From Oligoflexus sp. (lineage in GTDB: Bacteria > Bdellovibrionota_B > Oligoflexia > Oligoflexales > Oligoflexaceae), in the NCBI RefSeq assembly GCF_035712445.1, contig NZ_DASTAT010000022.1, positions 85,892 to 149,891 on the forward strand: a DNA stretch of 64,000 bases, in the 5' to 3' direction. The position numbers and the translations under genes are program-made. Shown in pieces: positions 27,063 through 35,700 of the stretch. The notes beneath the pieces were generated by a model that did no database searches, was not told the origin of the DNA, and was given only the letters and a program-made list of their open reading frames with translations. Position 1 is the stretch's first letter; each line of letters begins with the position of its first letter.

Positions 27063-27084
27063 AGCCGCGGGGCTAACCGCAGCT
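27063..27084 (-). terminator. Terminator of the mla operon
   Basis: On the minus strand an 8-base stem (AGCTGCGG with CCGCGGCT, one G-T pair) is followed within about ten bases by TTTTT. It lies 43 bases after the mlaD stop. Confidence 0.75.
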
Positions 27085-27127
27085 TTGGTTTAAGCTATTG
27101 ATATGATTGATGTTCAGATCAGGCTGG

Positions 27128-28573
27128 CTACTGTCCGCTGGTGGCGATCGCGGCCATTCCAAAGAGGGCTTTGAGGTCCTGGTCGTTGAAGGTCAAGCCT
27201 GCACCCAGGAAGTAGTTCGACTTGGGATCTATGGTCGTGGTGCCGGTTTTAAAGCGCGTAGGATCGTCGATCCCGGCCATGGCCATCAGGTGATCGAAGA
27301 AAAGGACGCTGGCGTAGGCCTTGATATGCGCGGTCCGCCGGACTGTTTCATTTTTCTTAGCAAAATCATAGACTTCGGTTGAAAGTCGCAGACGATCGTT
27401 CCACAGGTAGACATCCGCGGCCACCCCGCCGGTCGTTTCAAAGAGACCAAGGCGGGCCCCAATCCACTTCCAACGCTTGGCCAGCTGCAGGTTGAAGCGC
27501 AGGGCCTTGTCATCCTTGATGGACTCCCGCGTTCGCGTATTGGTGGGCCCCAGGCCATCGTCGATAGTTTCCGTGCGGGTTTCGATCGTGCGTTCCGAAT
27601 AATCGGTGAAACCGATCAGATAATAGGAATCCGGTCTTGTGGTGAACCGCAGGTTGAAATAGGTCTGACTCGTATCATCGCGTCGCATTTCAGTATGCGT
27701 ATCCACGGATACCTGCAGCTTCGTCACCGGCGCGAGCACCTGCCGCAGATCTTTCAAAGCGGCTTCGACTTCTTCCAGAGCGGCATCGTCATTCACGAGT
27801 TTGCCCAGCGTGCCCTGGCCCTTGTCGATTTTTTCCGAGATCTGTTTGATATTGGTCGTGGCGACTTTGACTTCGGCCATGGATTCATCAAAATTAGCCA
27901 GGATGCGATCGATTTTCGCACGGTTTTCGGGATCCGTGATCTCTTTCAGCGAATCGGAGACCTCGCGGATATTCGAAACCATCGCCCGAATATCCTGGCG
28001 ATTCTCGGCAAACATCTCTTTGGCATTGGCGGTCAGCTGCTCGATGTTATCGACGATGTTGCCGATCTTCTGCTCGCCCTTTTTATCCCCCAGCACAGCC
28101 GCGAGGTTCTCGGTGACCTTCTTCACGTCCGCTGCTATCGAACCCACGAGTTTGACGACTTCGGCAATATCCGCGGAATCAGGCGAACGGGGAATGTAAC
28201 CGTTGGGACCGAGCCGCTCTCCGGCGTTCTTTTCCGGGCGTACGATGTCGATGTACTTATCCCCAAGAAAACCCACGGTCCTGACGGCCACCTGGGATCC
28301 GGCAGGAATGGGGACTTCCTCAAGCACTTCCAGCTCGACCTCGGTGGCTGTTTCGCTCAGCTTAATCTGTACCACACGGCCTATATTCACGCCGTTGGTC
28401 TTCACATGCGTATTTTCCAAAATTCCCGAGGCATCTTTGAGGACGGTATAGTAGCTGACTTTGGATTTGCGATCGAAGAGTTCCGGACTCACGAAGAATA
28501 TGGCCACGGCGGTCGCGGAAAGGCCTATAAGCGTAAACAGGCCAACTTTAAATTCCGTTCCCATCCGGCTCAT
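27128..28573 (-). CDS. mlaD: MlaD-type MCE protein with long C-terminal beta-rich domain
   Basis: 481 residues, far longer than the 183-residue E. coli MlaD. An N-terminal transmembrane helix (about 8-28) is followed by one MCE domain (about 35-115: VLKDASGILENTHVKTNGVNIGRV, GDKYIDI). Residues 135-290 form amphipathic helices. The last 180 residues alternate polar and aromatic residues in beta-strand style (YYLIGFTDYSERTIETRTE, LRLSTEVYDFAKK) and may form a beta-barrel or outer-membrane contact. It is the third gene of the mlaE-mlaF-mlaD operon, 164 bases after mlaF. MCE proteins shuttle phospholipids between membranes. Confidence 0.9.
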   Translation of the reverse strand: MSRMGTEFKVGLFTLIGLSATAVAIFFVSPELFDRKSKVSYYTVLKDASGILENTHVKTNGVNIGRVVQIKLSETATEVELEVLEEVPIPAGSQVAVRTVGFLGDKYIDIVRPEKNAGERLGPNGYIPRSPDSADIAEVVKLVGSIAADVKKVTENLAAVLGDKKGEQKIGNIVDNIEQLTANAKEMFAENRQDIRAMVSNIREVSDSLKEITDPENRAKIDRILANFDESMAEVKVATTNIKQISEKIDKGQGTLGKLVNDDAALEEVEAALKDLRQVLAPVTKLQVSVDTHTEMRRDDTSQTYFNLRFTTRPDSYYLIGFTDYSERTIETRTETIDDGLGPTNTRTRESIKDDKALRFNLQLAKRWKWIGARLGLFETTGGVAADVYLWNDRLRLSTEVYDFAKKNETVRRTAHIKAYASVLFFDHLMAMAGIDDPTRFKTGTTTIDPKSNYFLGAGLTFNDQDLKALFGMAAIATSGQ

Positions 28574-28701
28574 GAACTGTGAACTCCTTTTGATCCGTCT
28601 TCGGTAAGCAGCTTATCGTCTGCCAGGGCTGTAACTTAACGAATAGGGGCGCCCCTCGTCCAATGAATAAACTCCAAGTTTTACGCTTTTCCCCAGCTGA
28701 T

Positions 28702-28727
28702 CTGTGCGCTTGAAAGCACAGCTGTGC
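28702..28727. repeat. Nested palindromes between mlaF and mlaD
   Basis: A perfect 12-bp palindrome GCACAGCTGTGC (28716-28727) shares one arm with a second hairpin (CTGTGC at 28702-28707 with GCACAG at 28716-28721). It lies just after the mlaF stop and may be an alternative-fold attenuator, an operator or an mRNA processing site that sets mlaD apart from mlaEF. Confidence 0.4.
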
Positions 28728-28737
28728 AGCCGGGGCC

Positions 28738-29487
28738 TCAGAAAAACTCCATGGGTCCGTCGACTTTCCCAGCGAAAAACTGCCGAATCACCGGATCCTT
28801 CGATGTTCGGAATGCGTCCGGGGGTCCTGCCAGCTGCACCCGCCCCTTGTAAAGCATCACGCAGTTATCCGCGATATCCAACGCGGCTTTCAGATCGTGG
28901 GAGATGACCACGGAGGTCAGCTCGGGATCTCGTTTGGAAACTTCGACGATCAGATTATCGATCATTTCCGAAACCAAAGGATCCATGCCCGTCGTCGGCT
29001 CATCGTAAAGAATAATCTTGGGCCGATGCACCAGGGCCCGGGCCAACCCCACGCGTTTTTTCTCGCCTGTGGAAAGGGCATCCGGAAACTTCGCCTGAAT
29101 GCCGGGCAGCCCCACCTGCTCCAAAACTTCTTCGGCCCGATCCCGCATCTCGGGAAACTTCATCCGGGTATGTTCCCTCAAAGGAAACATGACGTTTTCG
29201 CCCACCGAAAGACTATCGAACAGCGCTGCTTGCTGAAAGAGCATTCCGAACTTCTTGCGATATTCAAGCAGCTGCTCCTCATCAAATTCCGTGATGTCGT
29301 CCCCATCCACCACCACCCGGCCCGTCGTGGGCTTGAGGAGGCCCATGATGTGCTTGATGGTCACGGACTTGCCTTCCCCGGATTTGCCCAGGATCAGCGT
29401 GATCTTCCCCTTCGGTATGTGCAGATCCAGCTGATCCAGCACGCGGAAGGAGCCAAAGATTTTCGTAACCTGATGGAACTCAATCAT
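28738..29487 (-). CDS. mlaF: Mla ABC transporter ATP-binding protein
   Basis: 249 residues. Cytoplasmic ATPase of the MCE/Mla lipid transporter. Walker A GKSGEGKSV, signature LSTGEKKRVGLARAL (STGE variant, common in MlaF), Walker B ILYDEPTTGMD and H-loop SHD are present. The ATG at 29487 overlaps the mlaE stop codon (ATGA); a TTG at 29493 is possible but less likely. Together with MlaE and the downstream MlaD it should form the inner-membrane complex; MlaB and MlaC genes are absent here. Confidence 0.93.
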   Translation of the reverse strand: MIEFHQVTKIFGSFRVLDQLDLHIPKGKITLILGKSGEGKSVTIKHIMGLLKPTTGRVVVDGDDITEFDEEQLLEYRKKFGMLFQQAALFDSLSVGENVMFPLREHTRMKFPEMRDRAEEVLEQVGLPGIQAKFPDALSTGEKKRVGLARALVHRPKIILYDEPTTGMDPLVSEMIDNLIVEVSKRDPELTSVVISHDLKAALDIADNCVMLYKGRVQLAGPPDAFRTSKDPVIRQFFAGKVDGPMEFF

Positions 29488-30293
29488 TTCCAAACGATCT
29501 GTAAATAGGTGATCACAAAGTCGACGCCGAGCAGGGTCAGAAGCATCATGACCACCGAATTGGTGGTGGCCTTGCCGACACCTTTCGCTCCGCCGGACGC
29601 CACGAGCCCGTAGCGGCAGGCCAGAAGCGAGATGATGCCGCCGAAGACGAAGGCCTTTTGCAGCCCGCTCCAGACGTCACGCCAGCTGACGATTCTCGCC
29701 ATTTTGTCAAAAAAGATGCCCTGATCTATATCAAAGATCCCAAGCGCGATAATAAGCGAGGCTATCTGCCCTGTCAGGTTGAAGAGAGCCACCAGCATCG
29801 GCAGCATCAGAAGACTCGCCACAAGGCGCGGGACGACAAGGTAACTGACAGGATCGACGGCCATGGCTTCCATCGCATCGATCTGTTCGTTCACCTTCAT
29901 GGTGCTGATTTCAGCAGTGATCGCGGCCCCCGCGCGACCGGCAATCAAAAACCCGGCCATCAAAGGGCTCAACTCACGGGCCAGGGCCTTGGCATTGGCG
30001 GCCCCCAGCATGCTTTGCGCGCCGAAGAGGACGAAGATCGTTCCCACCTGCAGGCTGACCGCGGCACCGATGAAGAATCCACAAAGAAGTATGATAAAGG
30101 TCGATTCATAACCGATGAAGGCCATCTGCTGCAGGATCAGACGGGTGCGCAGGGGACGGCGGAAGAGTTCACGGAAGGCGCGTCCGCAGAAGACCAGGAA
30201 CTCGCCCACACCCTCGATGAAGCCCACGACCACGTGACCCAAGCCCGTGATGGTTTGGACCATTAGGTTACTCAAGGTACGTGGAACGGCCAT
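29484..30293 (-). CDS. mlaE: Mla ABC transporter permease
   Basis: 269 residues with about five to six hydrophobic segments; MlaE/YrbE family permease with the conserved ELSPLMAGFLIAGRAGAAITAE and MKVNEQIDAMEAMAVDPVSYLVVPR segments, which form the coupling region to the ATPase. First gene of the mlaE-mlaF-mlaD operon. The 99-base gap to the upstream arsA-like gene contains a short GCCC/GGGC hairpin but no convincing terminator, so read-through from the arsA genes is possible. Confidence 0.93.
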   Translation of the reverse strand: MAVPRTLSNLMVQTITGLGHVVVGFIEGVGEFLVFCGRAFRELFRRPLRTRLILQQMAFIGYESTFIILLCGFFIGAAVSLQVGTIFVLFGAQSMLGAANAKALARELSPLMAGFLIAGRAGAAITAEISTMKVNEQIDAMEAMAVDPVSYLVVPRLVASLLMLPMLVALFNLTGQIASLIIALGIFDIDQGIFFDKMARIVSWRDVWSGLQKAFVFGGIISLLACRYGLVASGGAKGVGKATTNSVVMMLLTLLGVDFVITYLQIVWK

Positions 30294-30392
30294 GGACGAG
30301 GGTCTCCAAGTAAAGCCCGGGAAGGGCCTGAGTGTAGTGTATCAAGTCCAGAAAAGTTAGCGAATACCGCCAAGTTTTTGACCAGACCCCGC

Positions 30393-31517
30393 TCACGCTT
30401 GATGGGTGCGGGCTTCGAGCAGGGCCTCGCTAAATTGCCACAGACTTTCTTCGCTGTGAATCATCTGCCTTTGTTCTTCCAGAAGTAAAAGAGGAACGTC
30501 TTTGCCGAAAAGCTGCTGCGCCTGGGCAGCAAGCTTTCCAGCCTGCGAGGCCGCATAAAGATGGCGGCGGCTGATCACATCGAAACCGGGCTTGAGTTCG
30601 GTCCAGTGACGGTCGCTGGCTTCCCAGGCCCGAGCGGCCCCCTGCAGCGCAAAGGGGAGATTGCGATTCATGATGACGGTCAGGAGCGGATACTGATTGT
30701 TCTTAAGTTCCTGCAGAAGATAGGACGCCGAGCGCACGGCATTATCCGTCGGCGCGGAGACGAGCACGAAGCCCGTCGAGGTCTGCTTGAGCGCGACGGA
30801 GACTTCCCGCCCCACGCGGTTGAAGCCGATGATCACCTCTTCCATCAGCACCAGAAATTCCGCAAGGAGCTTCAGCATCTTGACCCCGGTGATGGACGAG
30901 ATCCCCGCCATCACCTTGCCGCCGGCTTTGAAAATGGCGCCAGCGCCAAGTTTTTGCGCCAAATGAAAGGGTTTGATCATCCAGCTCATCACGCCGTTTT
31001 CGATGAAGCCGTGCAGAATGTTGGGCCGCGCGAGGAAATCGAGGGCATGGGTATCAGGCGGCGTATCCAGGACGATCAGATCATAGCGGCCCTGGCTCAG
31101 CATCGTTTCAAGCTTCGCGAGGGCCATGTATTCAAGCGGACCGCCCAGATTGCTCGAAACTTCCTTGTAAATGGAGTTCTCGAAGATCTTCGCCGCGATC
31201 TTCGGATTGGGCGCGAAGCGCCTCACCATATCATCAAAGACCGCTTTCTGATCGAGCATGGCGGCTTCGACTGAGCCCGGGATTGTTCTTTTCAGGCGAA
31301 CCGGCGAAAGTTCACTGCCGAGGGGAATGCCCAGGGCATCCGCCAAACGCTTGGCCGGGTCGATACTCAAAAGTCCGACGCGCAGTCCGAGGCGCGCGCC
31401 AAGGAGCGCCAAAGCTATGGAGCTTGTGGTCTTGCCCACGCCGCCCGAGCCCACGGTCACCAGAATACGCGAGCTTTTGATCCACGATTCGAGTCCGGAT
31501 GGATTCATTGCATTCAT
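30393..31517 (-). CDS. ArsA/Get3-family ATPase (second of pair)
   Basis: 374 residues. Deviant Walker A GSGGVGKTT near residue 22 (signature Lys/Gly form of the ArsA-MinD group), switch I-like SIDPAKRLADALG and switch II-like VLDTPPDTHALDF. The usual ArsA metal-binding Cys residues are not seen, and no arsB/arsC/arsR gene is nearby, so arsenite export is unlikely. Get3-type tail-anchored protein targeting or another ATP-driven sorting role is possible. Its ATG overlaps the stop of the first ArsA-like gene (ATGA). It is followed by mlaE. Confidence 0.88.
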   Translation of the reverse strand: MNAMNPSGLESWIKSSRILVTVGSGGVGKTTSSIALALLGARLGLRVGLLSIDPAKRLADALGIPLGSELSPVRLKRTIPGSVEAAMLDQKAVFDDMVRRFAPNPKIAAKIFENSIYKEVSSNLGGPLEYMALAKLETMLSQGRYDLIVLDTPPDTHALDFLARPNILHGFIENGVMSWMIKPFHLAQKLGAGAIFKAGGKVMAGISSITGVKMLKLLAEFLVLMEEVIIGFNRVGREVSVALKQTSTGFVLVSAPTDNAVRSASYLLQELKNNQYPLLTVIMNRNLPFALQGAARAWEASDRHWTELKPGFDVISRRHLYAASQAGKLAAQAQQLFGKDVPLLLLEEQRQMIHSEESLWQFSEALLEARTHQA

Positions 31518-32461
31518 ACACGCACCGCCGCTTGCATCCAGGCCAAAAGCTCGTCTTTGGGCACAGGTTCGTTAAAGGCACCGACTTCAGGCAAACGATA
31601 GAGTGGCAGTTTTCTGCCGAAGCTTTTTTCGAATTGCTCCAGCCCTTCCCGCAGACGATCGATGGCCGCCTCTTCGCCGACCACGCGATCCCGCCAGTAA
31701 TCAAGGCCTGGCTGCAATTCGGCGGGATAATCCGCGGCCTTGAGAGTCTGCGGCAAAGCCGGAAACGTGCGATTCAGCATCACGGCCGCCAGGGGCGCGG
31801 GCGTCTCGCCCTGCAGCTTGTTCACAAAATCCAAGGCCTCGCTGACCACAAGGTCCTCGGCCACGGCCACCAGCACCACGGCTGTTTTCTCCGGATCCGC
31901 GATGTAAGCCCGGACCCTTTGCGTTTCCTCGATCACCGGGCCCGCCATGCCTGAGTGCAGAACGGCATCCGGGGTTTTCATGAGGGAATGGAAATGCCCC
32001 GAGGCATAGCCATCCAGAATCACGAGATCGAAGCGATCCTCGACATCGAGTTCGGCGAAATAATAAAGGCGGCCCAGCAAAGTCAGCTCGGCAATGCCTG
32101 GCATCATCTGGATAAAAGAACGGACGATGGGACGGGTGAACACTTTCTGAAACAGCGTCGCGAATCCGAGATGCTTGATCACGAAATCGCGAAAATTATC
32201 CTGCGGATTGAGATTGATGACAGAAATGCCGGGTCTTAGTTCGCGAAGGTTATGACCAATTGGCTCGGAACCAAAGAGAGGAGCCAGCTGATCGTGAGCA
32301 CTGGACTCGACGAGGCAGACTCGCTTGCCCATGGCGCTCGCCATCTGTGCCAGAGCAAAACTGCTCAGGGTTTTCCCGATGCCCCCCTTGCCTGTTACCA
32401 TGATAATGCGCTTCTTCAACAGCTCAGAAAACAGATCCTGCAAGAGCACCCCCTCAGACAA
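31514..32461 (-). CDS. ArsA/Get3-family ATPase (first of pair)
   Basis: 315 residues. Walker A GKGGIGKTL near residue 23, CLVESSAHDQLAPLFG in the switch I position, and LVILDGYASGHFHSLM in the switch II position, where DGYASGH replaces the DTPPTGH of canonical ArsA. The two ATPases are clearly different from each other and may form a heterodimer like the two halves of full-length ArsA. The gene starts 32 bases after the tatA-like gene on the same strand and overlaps the next ATPase gene by four bases, which indicates one operon. Confidence 0.87.
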   Translation of the reverse strand: MSEGVLLQDLFSELLKKRIIMVTGKGGIGKTLSSFALAQMASAMGKRVCLVESSAHDQLAPLFGSEPIGHNLRELRPGISVINLNPQDNFRDFVIKHLGFATLFQKVFTRPIVRSFIQMMPGIAELTLLGRLYYFAELDVEDRFDLVILDGYASGHFHSLMKTPDAVLHSGMAGPVIEETQRVRAYIADPEKTAVVLVAVAEDLVVSEALDFVNKLQGETPAPLAAVMLNRTFPALPQTLKAADYPAELQPGLDYWRDRVVGEEAAIDRLREGLEQFEKSFGRKLPLYRLPEVGAFNEPVPKDELLAWMQAAVRV

Positions 32462-32493
32462 GATGAACCCGGCAACATAGACGAGGGTCGCAA

Positions 32494-32679
32494 TCAGCTT
32501 TTCTTGTCGTCTTCTTTATTTTTATCAGTCAGCTGTGGCGTATCATCTTTCACGCCCTTTTTAAAATTCTTGATGCTTTCACCAATGGCGCCGCCGAGCT
32601 TTGGCAATTTGGTCGTGCCGAACAGCAAAACAATCAAAGCAGCAATAATGCCAATTTCCATCCAACCCAAACCCATCAT
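32494..32679 (-). CDS. tatA: TatA/TatE-type twin-arginine translocase subunit
   Basis: 61 residues. A short N-terminal transmembrane helix (about 7-20, MEIGIIAALIVLLFG) ends in the conserved FG, followed by an amphipathic helix (TTKLPKLGGAIGESIKNFKKG) and a charged tail. This is a full-length TatA/E. TatA pores export folded proteins with twin-arginine signals. tatB and tatC are not in the window. AAGGAG is correctly placed upstream of the ATG at 32679 (a second ATG follows directly). It heads an apparent operon with two ArsA-like ATPases. Confidence 0.92.
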   Translation of the reverse strand: MMGLGWMEIGIIAALIVLLFGTTKLPKLGGAIGESIKNFKKGVKDDTPQLTDKNKEDDKKS

Positions 32680-32771
32680 GTCCCGATCTCCTTTGCTATG
32701 ATTTTCTGCCGCCTAACCAACATAGGGATGCTGGTTATCATATGCTGAGCCTTTTTCAAAGAACAGTCAAT

Positions 32772-35700
32772 TTATCCTGCCCGATCGAGGCCCGTTTGCG
32801 AAGCTGTCGGCTGGCCATTCCAGGCTGCAGCCACAAAATACCTCGGCATGTGGGCATCGATCAAATTTTGTTTCAAATATTCACGGAAGGTGGTCCGCTT
32901 CTGCTCCCAGTTCATGGCATCGAAGTTCTGCTCCTTCAGACCCGCAAGGTTCAGGCGATCCAGTTTGCTGGAATCGTGGGCCAGAACGTAAACGCCTTTC
33001 TGCATCGAGCTTACATGAACTTTCCAGTAGCGCAGATAGCGGCCGTTGCTCAGATGGATCACGACCTGGTTCTGGGGCGTGACTTCATTCGCGGCCCCCA
33101 GAATCATGGGACGGGCGGAACCGAAGTGCCCGCTCCACACTTCGCCCCTTTGCCGATGGATGATGCTGAAGGACAAGTTGATGCTCTCAAGGTTCTGGAT
33201 GCCTTGATAGGAATGGAATTGACGTTCCACGGCCTCCTGCACGTCCTGTTCGCTGATCTGATCGCGCCCCACCCCGGAAAAGAGCGTGCGGAGGACCAGC
33301 ATCTCGTGCCAGAGCACGGAAGCCAAGGGGGATCGGAGATCCTCGGGTCCATTGAGGCGGCAGTAAACGATCAGATAGCTCTGCTCGCTCATATTGATTC
33401 CAAGGTACCAGACCGATTCGCGGGCGCTGCGCAGATGGCCTTCGGTCCAGACATGCAGCCAGGGGCAAGATTCCAGGTGATAGCTGCCCGGGCCGTAACT
33501 GAGAAGAGGCAGGCCGCCGTGCGCGGCTTCACCACCCAGATAAGCGCGCAGCCAAATCCCCATCTGGGCGCCGAAGGTATCCAAAAGCTGCCTGAGAAGG
33601 GTCGAGTCCTCATCCTGCAGACGGCTGCGTTCCAAAAAGAGAACACCGAGTCCGCGGTTGGCATAACGGATCGGCACCAGGGTATTCATGCTGCGCTGGG
33701 CCAGCCGGTCCCCGATCACCATTTCCGTCGCTTGCGGCCGTTCCCCGGACGTCGCGATCGGTTCCGGGTGGGACAGGACCAGCGTGCTTTCCACATCTTC
33801 CGAAGCTTCCGGCATGACCGAAGCTTCGACGGGGGAAGCAAAGGTGGTCGGTGGACGCCTTTCGACTATGGACTGCGTCTGACCCTGCATCCACGGGGCA
33901 TCGCCGACGGGTATCGTCAAAGAGGAGCGCAGATTCAAATAAGGCCCGACATAGGCGATCATCTGCTGCATGCGATCACTCGGCGGTCGACCGAGGGCAT
34001 CAAAGGCCGCGACATCATTGGCCGTGATCAGGTGCAGCTCGGCGAAAACCAGACGATCATTGAGCAGTTCATAGACTTTGTTCTTGGCTTCCACGAGACC
34101 CATGACGTCCGGTTTCAACTGCGGCAGGAGCAGCATGTGCTGAAGGAGCAGAGGATCGATGGCTTCCACCTGCACGCCAAGTTCCAAGCGGCTGTGGCCA
34201 GTCAGATCATCGGCAGATAGGTGGCCGAGGTCCCGCGCGGTTTTGCGGGCCATGGCCACGACCATATCCAGACCGAGCCTTTGCGCCTGCTCGGCGGCTT
34301 TCTGCACGTAATCCACCCGCACGACGGCACGCTCCTGGAAGAGGTGGCGGCCGAACCAGAGTTCGGTCAGGAGTTCCACCAGGGGCTGCTGCATGATCTT
34401 CGAACGCTTCAAGGCGATGTCGAAAAGCGGCTTGATATCCTTGCCGCCCATGACTTCCTGCAGACGCGCAACGGTCAGAATAGGGATGGCCCGACGTCTT
34501 TGCCTGGGTTCTTCCGCGAGTTTCATCAGGCGCAGAAGGGTCGGCTGCACGGATTGCGTCATCAGAAGTTCCTCGCCGTATTCAAAGGCGAAGACTTCGT
34601 GGAACAGCGTCACGTACAGCAGGACGAAGTCGATTTCGAAGGGTAAGAGCAGGGGATTTTTCAGATCATCATGGAAGAGGAACAGGGCCTCGTAATAGGC
34701 GCCGCGTGCCTTGTCTTTTTCACCTGCGGCGAAGCTCACGATGCTTTCGGTGATGCGGAGGAAGGTATCCGCACGGCGATTGGTGGCCTTGCTGCGTTTT
34801 TCGATGAAGCTGCGATAGCTGACTATCAGATCGCGCTGCCCGGAAAGGAGCAGCCAGAACAGGTACATGGCGACCGCCCGCGGCGTCAGCCAATGACGGA
34901 TGGTCAGAAGGCCAGGCAGACTCTGGATGAGGCGCGTGAGTTCCTTGCCCTGGGCCTGGGTGAAGGCCAGGAAGATGCGGCAGATTTTTTCCTGCATCGC
35001 CGGCAGAAGGAAGTCCGGGTTTTCCAGGCCCTTTTGCATGCGTTCCAGGTTTTCACGCGGATCTTCGAACTTGCCCTGATACTGGTCGATGATCAGAGTC
35101 TGAATGAAGGACAGGTAACCGAGTATCGCATCCCAGCGCTGATCATAGGCGCGTTCGTGGATCAGATCGAGCAGCTGATAGGCTCGTGCCTTCAGGCCCA
35201 TGAAGGCCAGGATCAAAGCATGATCGCAGAGGAGTCGCAGAGCCAGATCCTCGGGGACGGGCACCTTGCGGCAGCGGCTCAGAAGAGCGGTATGATAGAC
35301 AAGGCCAAGGCGCTTATCGTAATTGAAGCCCGCCGACTGTCCTATGAAATAGAGCAGGAAGGGATGGAAGGTCTGCTGTTCGTTTCGATCCGGCACCGCC
35401 TCCGCCTGCTTCAGGATCTGAAGGGGAAGGCTATAGGAAAGCGGCATGACCACGGACTTGAACATGACCCACGCGGCTTTGCAGTAGCTCAGGATATTCA
35501 GGCGAATGACCGGGAATTTCAGGGCTTCGAAGGCCTGGACCAGTTCGCGCAGGGTCGAGGCCACATGCCCGCTGACAAGGCTCAAATGCAGGAGCTTATA
35601 GGTCGCGTACGAATATTCCATCTGGTTCAAACGCAGCTGCTTCAGTTCCTTATAGATCTGAGCCGCTTCCGCATAATCCCTTTGCGCGAAGAGGATATCG

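Noticed and set aside
30393-32461. Arsenite efflux (arsA) operon
   Set aside because: No arsB, arsC, arsD or arsR nearby and the metal-binding Cys residues are not visible; only the ATPase family is shared.
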